NCBI RefSeq assembly: GCF_003254545.1 | Contig: NZ_QJRH01000071.1 | Span: 248,001-312,000, forward strand | Source of the DNA: Flavobacterium tistrianum | GTDB lineage: Bacteria > Bacteroidota > Bacteroidia > Flavobacteriales > Flavobacteriaceae | Direction of reading: 5' to 3' | Length of the DNA: 64,000 bases | In this document: in pieces, positions 39,018 to 47,306 of the stretch | Position numbering within the stretch: position 1 is the first letter of the stretch | Layout of the letters: each line of letters starts with the position of its first letter | Notes under the pieces: generated by a model | Seen by the model: the letters and a program-made list of their open reading frames with translations, nothing else | Databases searched by the model: none | Told to the model about the DNA's origin: nothing | Position numbers and translations under genes: made by a program

Positions 39018-39578
39018 ATGCTTAATAAAATACTTTCAATAACAGCAATTTTGCTTGCGCTAACGGTTATAAGCTGTAAAAATGATGTTCTGCCAAAACC
39101 AGCTAGTTTTCTGCGATTAGATTATCCAGAAGCAAAATATGTTAACTTTGAAAACACTTGCCCATTCACTTTTCAAATGAATGAAGATGCCATCATCAAA
39201 GGAGAGAAAGAGTGCGGATTTGCCATCACGTATCCCAAGATGAAAGCGACCATTTATTTGACATATAAGCCAGTAAATGGTAATATTGATAAATTGTTAC
39301 GTGATGCTCAAAAACTGACTTACGAGCACGTTATTAAAGCCGATGATATTCTAGAACAGCCATATTTAAACCCACAGAAAAAGGTTTACGGAATGTTTTA
39401 TCAAGTTGATGGAAATGCAGCCACAAACTCTCAGTTTTACGTTACAGACAGTACTAAACACTTTTTAATAGGTTCGATGTATTTTTACGCAAAACCAAAC
39501 TTTGACTCGATTATGCCTGCTGCAAGTTATGTTAAGAATGATATGCAACGTTTGATGGAAACGTTGAAATGGAAATAA
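39018..39578 (+). CDS. gldD: Gliding motility lipoprotein GldD
   Basis: The 186-aa protein has a lipoprotein signal (ILLALTVISCKNDV, Cys near 20) and the family sequence PKPASFLRLDYPEAKYVNFE. Later comes the segment YGMFYQVDGNAATNSQFYVT. It is required for gliding and T9SS function in F. johnsoniae, although its biochemical job is unknown. It starts one base after the gldE stop and is followed by a strong terminator. Confidence 0.9.
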   Translation: MLNKILSITAILLALTVISCKNDVLPKPASFLRLDYPEAKYVNFENTCPFTFQMNEDAIIKGEKECGFAITYPKMKATIYLTYKPVNGNIDKLLRDAQKLTYEHVIKADDILEQPYLNPQKKVYGMFYQVDGNAATNSQFYVTDSTKHFLIGSMYFYAKPNFDSIMPAASYVKNDMQRLMETLKWK

Positions 39579-39619
39579 AAATGAGAAAAGGATTCAATTT
39601 GAATCCTTTTCTCATTTTT
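39577..39619 (+). terminator. Terminator after gldD
   Basis: A 20-base arm AAAATGAGAAAAGGATTCAA pairs with TTGAATCCTTTTCTCATTTT around two bases and is followed by T/A-rich sequence. Confidence 0.88.
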
Positions 39620-39632
39620 AATATTAGGGTCT

Positions 39633-39802
39633 CATTCCGTAGGAATGTTTCGTTGGTAAAAAAAACAACCAGATGTTTTATGTTCCGTAGGAATGTTTGA
39701 TATGCAGAATTGTAAAAAAAATCTCAAAACCAGATGTTCCTACGGAACGTAAAAATCAACAATAATATAATTTTCTACCAACGAGGTGTTCCTGCAGGAA
39801 CA
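39633..39802. repeat. Second cluster of TGTTCC/GGAACA-type repeats
   Basis: Four units lie at about 39633-39661 (ATTCCGTAGGAAT then GTTTCGTTGGTAAAA), 39680-39700, 39736-39748 and 39771-39802. The last is in reverse orientation and reads TGTTCCTGCAGGAACA then CCTCGTTGGTAGAAAA. These match the consensus of the 1037-1238 cluster, with loop and outer pairs changed. The cluster lies between convergent genes, flanked by a terminator on each side. Confidence 0.8.
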
Positions 39803-39818
39803 ATCTAGGATGAAAATA

Positions 39819-39854
39819 AAAATGGCTGTTTCTATTTTTGAAACAGCCATTTTT
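39819..39854 (-). terminator. Terminator after the HMA lipoprotein gene
   Basis: AAAATGGCTGTTTC / GAAACAGCCATTTTT forms a stem with a short loop, followed on the minus strand by T/A-rich sequence. Confidence 0.8.
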
Positions 39855-39873
39855 ATTTTGTTGAATTTCGAAT

Positions 39874-40251
39874 TTAAGACTTAAAATTCGAAACTTTATA
39901 TGTTTTTCCGTCTCCAGTTTCTTGAACTACTTTTGTCAAAGATTCTGAGTTTTGGACTGTTTTATCAAAACTTACCGTTGCTGTCTTCTTATCAAAATCA
40001 ACAGTTGCTTTTTCAACTCCGTCAAGGTTTGCTAATTCTTCTTCGATAGTTTTAGCGCACCCAACGGCACACGTCATTCCGTCAATTGTAAAACTTGCTG
40101 TTTGAAGATTTTCAGCAGCGATTGGTTTGAGTTCTTTTGGAGCACTTTTTTCTTTATTTACCACTTCAAGACTTTTGTCTTCTGCTTTTTTACAGCCAAC
40201 GAACACTAAACCAGCGATTGCTGCAGCGAATAAGATTTTTGAAATTTTCAT
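39874..40251 (-). CDS. Heavy-metal-associated (HMA) domain lipoprotein
   Basis: The 125-aa protein has a lipobox (AAIAGLVFVGCKKAED, Cys near 20), a short linker and one HMA/MerP-like domain from about residue 50. The domain has SFTIDGMTCAVGCAKTIEEE and VEKATVDFDKKTATVSFD. The metal site is CAVGC, i.e. CxxxC, in place of the usual CxxC. It is probably a periplasm-facing copper or other soft-metal binding protein. No metal ATPase gene is next to it. An EamA transporter gene is divergent but is not a metal exporter family. Confidence 0.85.
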   Translation of the reverse strand: MKISKILFAAAIAGLVFVGCKKAEDKSLEVVNKEKSAPKELKPIAAENLQTASFTIDGMTCAVGCAKTIEEELANLDGVEKATVDFDKKTATVSFDKTVQNSESLTKVVQETGDGKTYKVSNFKS

Positions 40252-40348
40252 ATGTGAATTTTATTTATTACGTTAATTTTCTTACAAAATTTAAAAATTA
40301 AATTGTCAGTTTACAAAAATATTACATTTTTGCATCAAAATACAATTT

Positions 40349-41215
40349 ATGGAAACAAAACAGTTAAAGTGGATTTACCTAGCTATTCTTTCTCTTATCT
40401 GGGGAAGTTCTTTTATTCTGATAAAAAAAGGGCTGATAGGTTTGACAGCTATTCAGGTTGGTTCTTTTCGAATCGTTTTTGCAGCATTGTTTTTATTGAT
40501 TGTTGGATTTAAGAGTTTAAAAAAGATTTCTCGACACCAATGGAAATTTGTTGTTATAACTTCAATCTTTGGTACTTTCATTCCGGCATATCTTTTTGCT
40601 ATCGCAGGAACTCAGGTTAATAGCTCGATTGTGGCTATTTTGAATTCTTTAACGCCTTTAAATACTTTGATCTTAGGAATTATAGCTTTTGGGATTCAAT
40701 TTCAGAAACGACAAGTTCTGGGGGTTTTAGTAGGGCTTGTAGGCTGTCTGCTATTAATATGGAGCGGAGGATCTTCTGGAGGGACTCAAAATTTTTTTTA
40801 CGTTTCATTGGTTGTTATTGCAACATTAAGTTATGCGATAAATGTAAATTTGATTAAAAAATATTTACACGATTTAAATTCGGTAAGTATAACAACAGGA
40901 AATTTTGCGGTTTTGCTTATACCAGCACTAATTATTTTGAGTACGACAGATATAAGTCAAAAAATACATTTTACGGAAACGCAGCATTCTGTATTATTTG
41001 TAATGATTTTAGGAGCTTTAGGAACAGGAATAGCCAATATTCTTTTTTTTAAACTGATTCAAATGTCATCACCAGTTTTTGCAACGTCAGTAACGTATTT
41101 AATTCCAATTGTAGCGTTCTTCTGGGGATTGTTAGATAACGAATTTTTGACGCCAATTCAATCTGTAGGAGCTTTTATTATTTTGATAGGGGTTTATTTG
41201 TCGGCTAAGAAGTGA
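40349..41215 (+). CDS. EamA/DMT-family transporter
   Basis: The 288-aa protein has ten predicted helices in two EamA halves. The first begins WIYLAILSLIWGSSFILIKK with the Trp-Gly-Ser-Ser motif of the family. The second has SLVVIATLSYAINVNLIKKY at about 151-170 and ends GAFIILIGVYLSAKK. Family members export metabolites such as amino acids, but the substrate is unknown. It is divergent from the HMA lipoprotein gene. A 39-bp palindrome follows at 41297. Confidence 0.88.
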   Translation: METKQLKWIYLAILSLIWGSSFILIKKGLIGLTAIQVGSFRIVFAALFLLIVGFKSLKKISRHQWKFVVITSIFGTFIPAYLFAIAGTQVNSSIVAILNSLTPLNTLILGIIAFGIQFQKRQVLGVLVGLVGCLLLIWSGGSSGGTQNFFYVSLVVIATLSYAINVNLIKKYLHDLNSVSITTGNFAVLLIPALIILSTTDISQKIHFTETQHSVLFVMILGALGTGIANILFFKLIQMSSPVFATSVTYLIPIVAFFWGLLDNEFLTPIQSVGAFIILIGVYLSAKK

Positions 41216-41296
41216 TTTTTTTGAGTTTTGAATTATAAGTTATGAATTATGAGTGGGCTTCGTCTTAGCTTGATTTGATAAAACTTAGTAGATAAA

Positions 41297-41335
41297 AAGA
41301 GCCTTGTCAAAGTTTCAAACTTTGACAAAGCTCTT
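41297..41335. terminator. TTTGTCAAAGTTT palindrome, copy 2
   Basis: AAGAGCCTTGTCAAAGTTT and AAACTTTGACAAAGCTCTT pair (one mismatch) around a C, between convergent genes. The core matches copies at 9236 and 47235, with different but still paired outer bases. Confidence 0.7.
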
Positions 41336-41402
41336 AAGAATTTTATTTTTAAAGACTCAGACAAAACCTTTGTTCCTTTGAGCCTTTGCAACTTTGAACC
41401 TG

Positions 41403-43451
41403 CTATAAAAAATCTTTCTCAGAAACTCCTTCGTTAATCTTGATGTCAGACATTTTAATATCCAATTCAAAACCAACATTCTGAACTAAGTTAAACGGAA
41501 CTTTAACGCCTTTTACTTCTTTATAATCGTTGAAATTAGTGATTTGTTCAACTGATTTTCCGCCTTGTTCACGAACTTTAGATTCGGCAGTTTTTAGGCC
41601 TGATTTAATATCGTAATAATACTTTGTTTTACCGTCTTTAATCACATAAGCATCACTTCCGTTAATCGGTTCGATTCCTTCCACTTTTAGATCAGTTCTT
41701 TTTACAAGTTGCAGTTCTTCAAAAGGAGCGGCATTGGCTTTCATTTCGGCTAAATCTTCCCCTTCAAGGTTTTTTCTTTGGCCTTGTTGTTCAACGTAAG
41801 CGCCTTTTTCGTTAACCACCTGTTTCATTAAATTCATTGTTCCCATAGACAGCGAAACCATCATTTTTCCTTTTGAATCTAATTTAGATGTAAATGTCAA
41901 TGGACTAGGAGCTTGCGGTATCGTTGTTGAGCCATTCATGTATAATGTTTTTACGGCTGTAACGGCTTGTTCTCCACCAATAGCTTTAATATAGTTTTCA
42001 AAAACTGTTTTCGCACTAATATCTTTTGGCGCTTCTTTTTTTGCTGAAGGTTTTTCAACTGGATTTCCGTATTTGTCGAAATACGAAATTGGAATCTGTA
42101 ATTTTTCTAGACCAGGAATAACATCAGAACCTTTTCCGACAATGACAATTCGCATATTGTCCAATAAAAAGTATTTGTTGGCAACGCGGTAAATATCGTC
42201 AGCAGTAACGTTATTGATGGTTTGAATGTATTTTTCGTAGAAATCAATTGGAAGTTTTTCTGTTTCAATATTTAAGGCATATCGTGCAACAGCTTGTGGT
42301 TTTTCAACTTGCATTACAAATCTCCCAATGTAACCCGCTTTTACGTTTCTTAAAACTTCTGGATCAACTCTTTCGGTTCTGATTCGTTTAATTTCCTTTA
42401 CAAATTGTACAACAGCACTATCTGTTACGGTATTTCTAACCGCCGAAGATGCTTTGAATTTAGTTACATATTTTCCGCTTCCAATGCTTGAATTTGCGCC
42501 GTAAGTCCATGCGTGCTGCTCGCGAAGATTCATGTTTAAATAACTATTAAAATCGCCTCCAAGAATTTGATTGGCAATAACCGCTGGGAAAAAATCTGGA
42601 TCGATCATTCTTAAATTTACAGTGTTTACCAATGAAATTTCAGATTGAACTGCATTTGGTACGTCAACAAAATCTATTTGTAAGTTTGAAACATTTGTCG
42701 GATTTGGGTACGTGTTTTTTGGAGCACTTTGCTTTTTCCATCCGTTGAATAATTTTTCAACAGCTGTTTTTACATCTTTAAATTTTACATCGCCAATAAC
42801 GACCAAATAAGCGTTTTCAGGAACAAAATAAGTATTGTAATTGTTTTGAACATCAGCAAGCGTTACGTTTTTTACAGTTTCTTCAGAAAGATATTCTCCG
42901 TTAGGATGGTTTTTTCCAAATGCTAAAACATCAACTACTCGGTTTGAAATTGCAGGAACGCTTTTTTCGTCGGCTTTTAAGCCTTCTAAAAGTTTTGCTT
43001 TTTCTTTGTCAAATTCTGCCTGAGTAAAGTTTGGCTGTAAAGCTCCTTCTGCCAAAAGCTCTAAAACACGTCCAGAATATTTTGATAATGTACTTGCGTA
43101 AGCGCCTTGAGAAGTGAAATTGATGTTGGCTCCATAAAAATCAATTTCTTCGTTAAAAGCTTCTTTGGTTGTTTTTTTAGTTCCGTTTCCGATTAGGCTA
43201 CTGGTCAATTCGTCAACACCTTTTTTATTGCCTTCAGTAAATGGAGCATTATCCAGAGTAAGTGTATAGCTCACTCTAGGCAATTTGTGGTTTTCAACAA
43301 CCAAAACCTTCATGCCATTTGATAAAACAAAAGTCTGCGGTTTTTTGATGTTGACTACTGGGGCATTTCCTGGTTTGGGTTGTGGACGATCTTGTGCTTG
43401 CATAATTCCAGTTAGGAAAGTAAGGATTAAAAAAGTATATATTTTTTTCAT
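41403..43451 (-). CDS. M16 peptidase-like protein without zinc site (beta-type), with C-terminal extra domain
   Basis: This is a 682-aa secreted protein (signal peptide IYTFLILTFLTGIMQAQ). The first 440 residues have the M16 fold (FVLSNGMKVLVVENHKLPRV near 41-60), but the zinc motif HxxEH is replaced by GVDELTSSL, so it is probably catalytically inactive. It supplies the second half of a two-subunit M16 peptidase with the gene at 43464, 12 bases upstream. Residues about 485-682 form an additional domain (FENYIKAIGGEQAVTAVKTL) resembling outer-membrane lipoprotein-sorting folds. It is followed by a CCTTTG-rich repetitive tract. Confidence 0.88.
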   Translation of the reverse strand: MKKIYTFLILTFLTGIMQAQDRPQPKPGNAPVVNIKKPQTFVLSNGMKVLVVENHKLPRVSYTLTLDNAPFTEGNKKGVDELTSSLIGNGTKKTTKEAFNEEIDFYGANINFTSQGAYASTLSKYSGRVLELLAEGALQPNFTQAEFDKEKAKLLEGLKADEKSVPAISNRVVDVLAFGKNHPNGEYLSEETVKNVTLADVQNNYNTYFVPENAYLVVIGDVKFKDVKTAVEKLFNGWKKQSAPKNTYPNPTNVSNLQIDFVDVPNAVQSEISLVNTVNLRMIDPDFFPAVIANQILGGDFNSYLNMNLREQHAWTYGANSSIGSGKYVTKFKASSAVRNTVTDSAVVQFVKEIKRIRTERVDPEVLRNVKAGYIGRFVMQVEKPQAVARYALNIETEKLPIDFYEKYIQTINNVTADDIYRVANKYFLLDNMRIVIVGKGSDVIPGLEKLQIPISYFDKYGNPVEKPSAKKEAPKDISAKTVFENYIKAIGGEQAVTAVKTLYMNGSTTIPQAPSPLTFTSKLDSKGKMMVSLSMGTMNLMKQVVNEKGAYVEQQGQRKNLEGEDLAEMKANAAPFEELQLVKRTDLKVEGIEPINGSDAYVIKDGKTKYYYDIKSGLKTAESKVREQGGKSVEQITNFNDYKEVKGVKVPFNLVQNVGFELDIKMSDIKINEGVSEKDFL

Positions 43452-43463
43452 GATTCGATATTC

Positions 43464-44786
43464 TTAGTTTTGAGATTTGGCTGTCGGAATATAATCTAAA
43501 ATCAAACGCTGATTTGGGTTCAAATACTTCTTGGCAACTTCTCTAATTTCTTCTCTTGTAATAGAATGATAGATGTCGATTTCAGTATTAATTAGATTGA
43601 CATCGCCATATAGAAGATAATAAGAAGCCAAATTTTCTGCAATTCCCTCTACGCTTGCATTAGCATTTACGTAATTGTTATCGAATTTGTTTTGTAATTT
43701 TTCGTAATCTTTTTCAGAAATAAGATCAGTTTGAATTTTTACAATTTCCTCATCCATTTCCTTTAAAATATCATTAATTGTGTATGGTGCCATCGGAAGA
43801 CCATAAAGAATATACGTTCCATAATCTTCTTGGCTAAAACCTACAGCGCCAATTTGTAACGCCATTTTTTTGTCGTCAACAATTTTTTTGTAAAGTTTCG
43901 AGCTTTTTCCATCGCTTAAATAAGAAGAAATCAAATCTAAAACTCTGGCATCTCTGGTTTTCATTGAAGGGGTTCTGTATGACGCCACAATCATCGGAAT
44001 CTGAATGTTTGGATCTTCGTAAGTAGCTGTGATTGGCTGCGTAATCGGGTCTTCAACATAAGTTTGTTTTTTAACTTCTTCACCTTTCGGAATTGGCCCA
44101 AAATATTTCTGGATCCATTCTTTTGTTTTTGCTTTTTCGAAATCTCCAGCAACGACTAAAACAGCATTGTTTGGAGTGTAGAATTTTTTATTGAAAGCTT
44201 GGAATTCTTCAAGAGTTGCGGCGTCCAGATCCTTCATAGAACCGATAGTTGTCCATCTGTAAGGGTGCTTTTTGAACATGTTTTTCTTTACCTCTGGCAA
44301 AATATTTCCATATGGCTGATTATCGTAACGCATCCTCTTTTCTTCTTTTACGACCTCATTTTGAGTGTCCACACCAATTTTATTGATGATAGGATGCATT
44401 AATCTCTCAGATTCCATCCATAAACCAAGTTCTAGGCTATTAGAAGGAAAAACTTCATAATAATATGTTCTGTCGTCTGAAGTGTTAGCATTGTTAACTC
44501 CGCCATTCGCAGTAACGATTTTCATCCATTCACCACGTTTTATATTTTGAGTTCCTTCAAATAATAAATGCTCAAAGAAGTGCGCAAAACCTGTTCGATC
44601 AGGACGTTCGTCTTTTGATCCAACATGATACATTACCGAAGTTATGACAACTGGAGCAGAAGGATCATTATGTAAAATGACATGCAATCCATTGTCTAAA
44701 TCGTATTCTTCAAAAGCTACTTTTTGGGCATGAGCCACTCCGCCAAGCATTAATGCAGCACTTAACATCATTATTGATTTTTTCAT
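43464..44786 (-). CDS. M16 family zinc peptidase (active subunit)
   Basis: This 440-aa periplasmic protease has a signal peptide (SIMMLSAALMLGGVAHAQ). The inverted zinc motif is FAHFFEHLLFEGTQN (HxxEH near 67-71), with a downstream Glu in QNEVVKEEKRMRYDNQPYG near 141-159. The fold is that of pitrilysin/insulinase peptidases in their two-chain form. The inactive-type partner follows directly at 41403 on the same strand. Substrates are unknown. Confidence 0.92.
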   Translation of the reverse strand: MKKSIMMLSAALMLGGVAHAQKVAFEEYDLDNGLHVILHNDPSAPVVITSVMYHVGSKDERPDRTGFAHFFEHLLFEGTQNIKRGEWMKIVTANGGVNNANTSDDRTYYYEVFPSNSLELGLWMESERLMHPIINKIGVDTQNEVVKEEKRMRYDNQPYGNILPEVKKNMFKKHPYRWTTIGSMKDLDAATLEEFQAFNKKFYTPNNAVLVVAGDFEKAKTKEWIQKYFGPIPKGEEVKKQTYVEDPITQPITATYEDPNIQIPMIVASYRTPSMKTRDARVLDLISSYLSDGKSSKLYKKIVDDKKMALQIGAVGFSQEDYGTYILYGLPMAPYTINDILKEMDEEIVKIQTDLISEKDYEKLQNKFDNNYVNANASVEGIAENLASYYLLYGDVNLINTEIDIYHSITREEIREVAKKYLNPNQRLILDYIPTAKSQN

Positions 44787-45059
44787 AAAGATTAATAATT
44801 TTAAAATATCAACAATAGTAGGTAGACAAGAGTTGATTTTGGTTACACCAAAAATAGTTTTTTTTAGTTATGTATTACAGATTTGTTTTCAAATAAATGC
44901 GATTTTAACAATCTTTTACTTTAAATTAATTTTGTTTTCTATGTGGAACTGCTTGAAAAACAAGGTTTTTTTGAGTAAAAATATTTTTGCTTTTATGGGT
45001 TGCATAGTAAATTATTAGTTGTATATTTGCAACCTTAAAATTCAATAAATCAATTTGAT
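44787..45059 (+). promoter_or_regulatory. Intergenic region with rplU promoter
   Basis: A -7 TATATTTG at 45022-45029 and a GTTG near 44998-45001 form a promoter, about 30 bases before the rplU ATG. The rest is AT-rich non-coding sequence containing short frames that look like chance. Divergent transcription of the M16 genes begins at its left end. Confidence 0.65.
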
Positions 45060-45497
45060 ATGTATGCAATCGTAGAGATAGCAGGGCAACAATTTAAAGT
45101 AAGCAAAGACTTAAAGGTTTATGTTCACCGTTTAGCTAATGAAGAAGGTTCAAAAGTTTCTTTTGACAAAGTTCTTTTATTAGATGACAATGGAAATGTA
45201 ACTTTAGGCGCCCCAGCTATAGAAGGTGCTTCAGTAGAAGCTAAAGTGTTACAACACTTAAAAGGAGATAAAGTTATCGTTTTCAAAAAGAAAAGAAGAA
45301 AAGGATACAAAAAAAGAAATGGTCACAGACAATATCTTACTCAAATTGTAATTGAAGGTATTACTGCAGCAGGAGGAACTAAAAAAGCAGCAGCTAAAAA
45401 AGCAGTTGTAGCAGAAGAAGCAGCTACTGAAGAAGTAGAAGCTCCAAAAGCAAAAAAAGCAGCTCCAAAAGCAAAAAAAGAGACTACTAAAGAATAA
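45060..45497 (+). CDS. rplU: 50S ribosomal protein L21 (bL21) with Ala/Lys-rich C-terminal extension
   Basis: The 145-aa protein has the L21 core MYAIVEIAGQQFKVSKDLKV and KVIVFKKKRRKGYKKRNGHR at about 70-89, then ends the normal fold near 105. Beyond that is a roughly 40-residue tail of Ala, Lys and Glu (AAAKKAVVAEEAATEE...) not found in E. coli L21, which is common in Bacteroidota. rpmA follows 24 bases later, the usual pair. Confidence 0.95.
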   Translation: MYAIVEIAGQQFKVSKDLKVYVHRLANEEGSKVSFDKVLLLDDNGNVTLGAPAIEGASVEAKVLQHLKGDKVIVFKKKRRKGYKKRNGHRQYLTQIVIEGITAAGGTKKAAAKKAVVAEEAATEEVEAPKAKKAAPKAKKETTKE

Positions 45498-45521
45498 TAA
45501 CAATATTTAAACTCATACGTC

Positions 45522-45782
45522 ATGGCTCACAAGAAAGGTGTCGGTAGTTCGAAGAATGGTAGAGAATCAGAATCAAAACGTCTAGGCGTTAAGATTTATG
45601 GTGGTCAAGCTGCTATTGCTGGAAACATCATCGTTAGACAAAGAGGTTCAAAACACAATCCAGGTGAAAACGTTTACATCAGTAAAGATCACACTTTACA
45701 TGCTAAAGTTGCTGGAGTTGTTAAGTTCCAAAAGAAAAGAGATAACAAATCTTATGTATCTATTATCCCATTTGAGGCGTAA
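45522..45782 (+). CDS. rpmA: 50S ribosomal protein L27 (bL27)
   Basis: The 86-aa protein starts MAHKKGVGSSKNGRESESKR, the invariant L27 N-terminus that reaches the peptidyl-transferase centre. GNIIVRQRGSKHNPGENVYI follows, and the length is normal. A classic terminator follows at 45808. Confidence 0.97.
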   Translation: MAHKKGVGSSKNGRESESKRLGVKIYGGQAAIAGNIIVRQRGSKHNPGENVYISKDHTLHAKVAGVVKFQKKRDNKSYVSIIPFEA

Positions 45783-45807
45783 TAATCATAGATTATTTTT
45801 TATAGGA

Positions 45808-45839
45808 AACCCGTTCTGAAAAGAACGGGTTTTTTATTT
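45808..45839 (+). terminator. Terminator after rpmA
   Basis: AAACCCGTTCT / AGAACGGGTTT with a GAAA loop is followed by TTTATTTTT. Confidence 0.9.
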
Positions 45840-45912
45840 TTAACTTAAAACAGTTTGGTAGGAACTTGCATTTGCAAGACCGAAGATAATTCGATATCTT
45901 CAATTCTTTAAA

Positions 45913-47217
45913 ATGTATAAGTTGAAAAAAATAGTCGTATTTGCCCTTTTATTCTGTATAAGCACTTATGGTAAAGTTGTGACAGATAGTGTTGCCATTC
46001 ATTTGAGCGCGCTAAACAATAAGCAGAAAAATGTTCTGTATGAATTTGAAGTTCTAAAAAAGAATGGTTTCAATACAGATAAGTTTTGGAATGCGCATAA
46101 AAATGAATTTCCTAGTTTAAGTAATAATTTGAGAGATGAATTAGCTAGGGAAGTTTTTCTAAATTCAGATATTATTTATACTCCACAAAAAGATTCTGCT
46201 GTACAATTGTGGATGCAGACGCAATTGCTGACCAATTGGATGTTTTATCTTTCTGCATTCGTAGCTATTTGCGCCGTTGTTGCTTTGTTTAAAAGGTATT
46301 GGAATCTGATAATTGAGTTTATAGTTCGTCATATTGCTCCAGTATTAAAAATTTTGTTTTCACCAGTTTTACTGACTTTAGAATTGCTTTTAATTGGCGC
46401 GGCGTGTATAATTTACGGCTGTATGGTTGAAGAATTTGTGCTGCGAACCGTAATTATTCATCTAGGCTTATTTTTATTATGGAGCCAGTCTACAGCTTTA
46501 TTTACTAAAGAATATTGGATTAAGAAATATGTTTACGAAATAGAAAATAACTTTTGGGGTAAAAATTCTTGGGAAACCATAAAAACGATATGCTTTCCAG
46601 CTTTTATAGTTACAATTGCGCTTTTATATGTATTGTATAAAGTTCCTGCCGATGTTTTTTATAATTACGAAGTAGTATTATCAGGAATTGCTGCGATTTA
46701 TGCTTTGCCTTTCTGGCGTTCTTTAGAAAAGTATATTTATCCTATTTTATTTCCTTTTTATAAAGAAGATTTTAGAGATAGAAGTATTAATTCTCTAGCA
46801 GCCTGTACTGTTGTTGCAGTTGTTGTCACGATAGTTTTTGCATGGCAAGAAAGCCTTGTTTTTTATAATATTATTTCGGCTTTAATAAGTTTATTGATTT
46901 TGTCATTTTTAATTTTGTCATTAAAAATGAATCACAAACATAGTTCAAGAAACTATTATTTTATACAATTTGTTACGTTCTTTTTTCTCTGTTCCGTTTT
47001 TATATATGGTTTTTATCTTCATTTAAATGAAGTTATCTGGTTTGCAATTATAGGGTCAACTCTGTTTATAATAATAAAATATATGGAGGTTTTTTCTTTT
47101 TTCTCAGATTGGAAAAGAGGAAGGGGCTGGGCTTGGAAATTGCTTGGTTTAGCTTTGTTGTTATGGTTAATGGGTAAAGGGATTTTATACCTTTCTGCGC
47201 AAATATTTACAGTTTAA
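45913..47217 (+). CDS. Unrecognised polytopic membrane protein
   Basis: The 434-aa protein has an N-terminal signal-like segment (IVVFALLFCISTYG). A hydrophilic region of about 95 residues follows (NKQKNVLYEFEVLKKNGFNT...), and then around ten hydrophobic helices from about residue 110, including MFYLSAFVAICAVVALF and LLILSFLILSLKM. An aromatic, charged loop FWRSLEKYIYPILFPFYKED lies between. No transporter or enzyme motif is recognised. It stands alone between rpmA and a convergent AsmA gene and is followed by a palindrome. The topology suggests a periplasmic N-terminal domain joined to a membrane core. Confidence 0.75.
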   Translation: MYKLKKIVVFALLFCISTYGKVVTDSVAIHLSALNNKQKNVLYEFEVLKKNGFNTDKFWNAHKNEFPSLSNNLRDELAREVFLNSDIIYTPQKDSAVQLWMQTQLLTNWMFYLSAFVAICAVVALFKRYWNLIIEFIVRHIAPVLKILFSPVLLTLELLLIGAACIIYGCMVEEFVLRTVIIHLGLFLLWSQSTALFTKEYWIKKYVYEIENNFWGKNSWETIKTICFPAFIVTIALLYVLYKVPADVFYNYEVVLSGIAAIYALPFWRSLEKYIYPILFPFYKEDFRDRSINSLAACTVVAVVVTIVFAWQESLVFYNIISALISLLILSFLILSLKMNHKHSSRNYYFIQFVTFFFLCSVFIYGFYLHLNEVIWFAIIGSTLFIIIKYMEVFSFFSDWKRGRGWAWKLLGLALLLWLMGKGILYLSAQIFTV

Positions 47218-47234
47218 GCTATCTCTAAAGAAAA

Positions 47235-47267
47235 ACCTTTGTCAAAGTTTTAAACTTTGACAAAGGT
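47235..47267. terminator. TTTGTCAAAGTTT palindrome, copy 3
   Basis: ACCTTTGTCAAAGTTT / AAACTTTGACAAAGGT forms perfect arms around one T between convergent genes. The 13-base core is shared with the copies at 9236 and 41297. Confidence 0.7.
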
Positions 47268-47306
47268 CTATAGTGAGAATTGGAATTTCTAGAATTAGAG
47301 TTTTGT

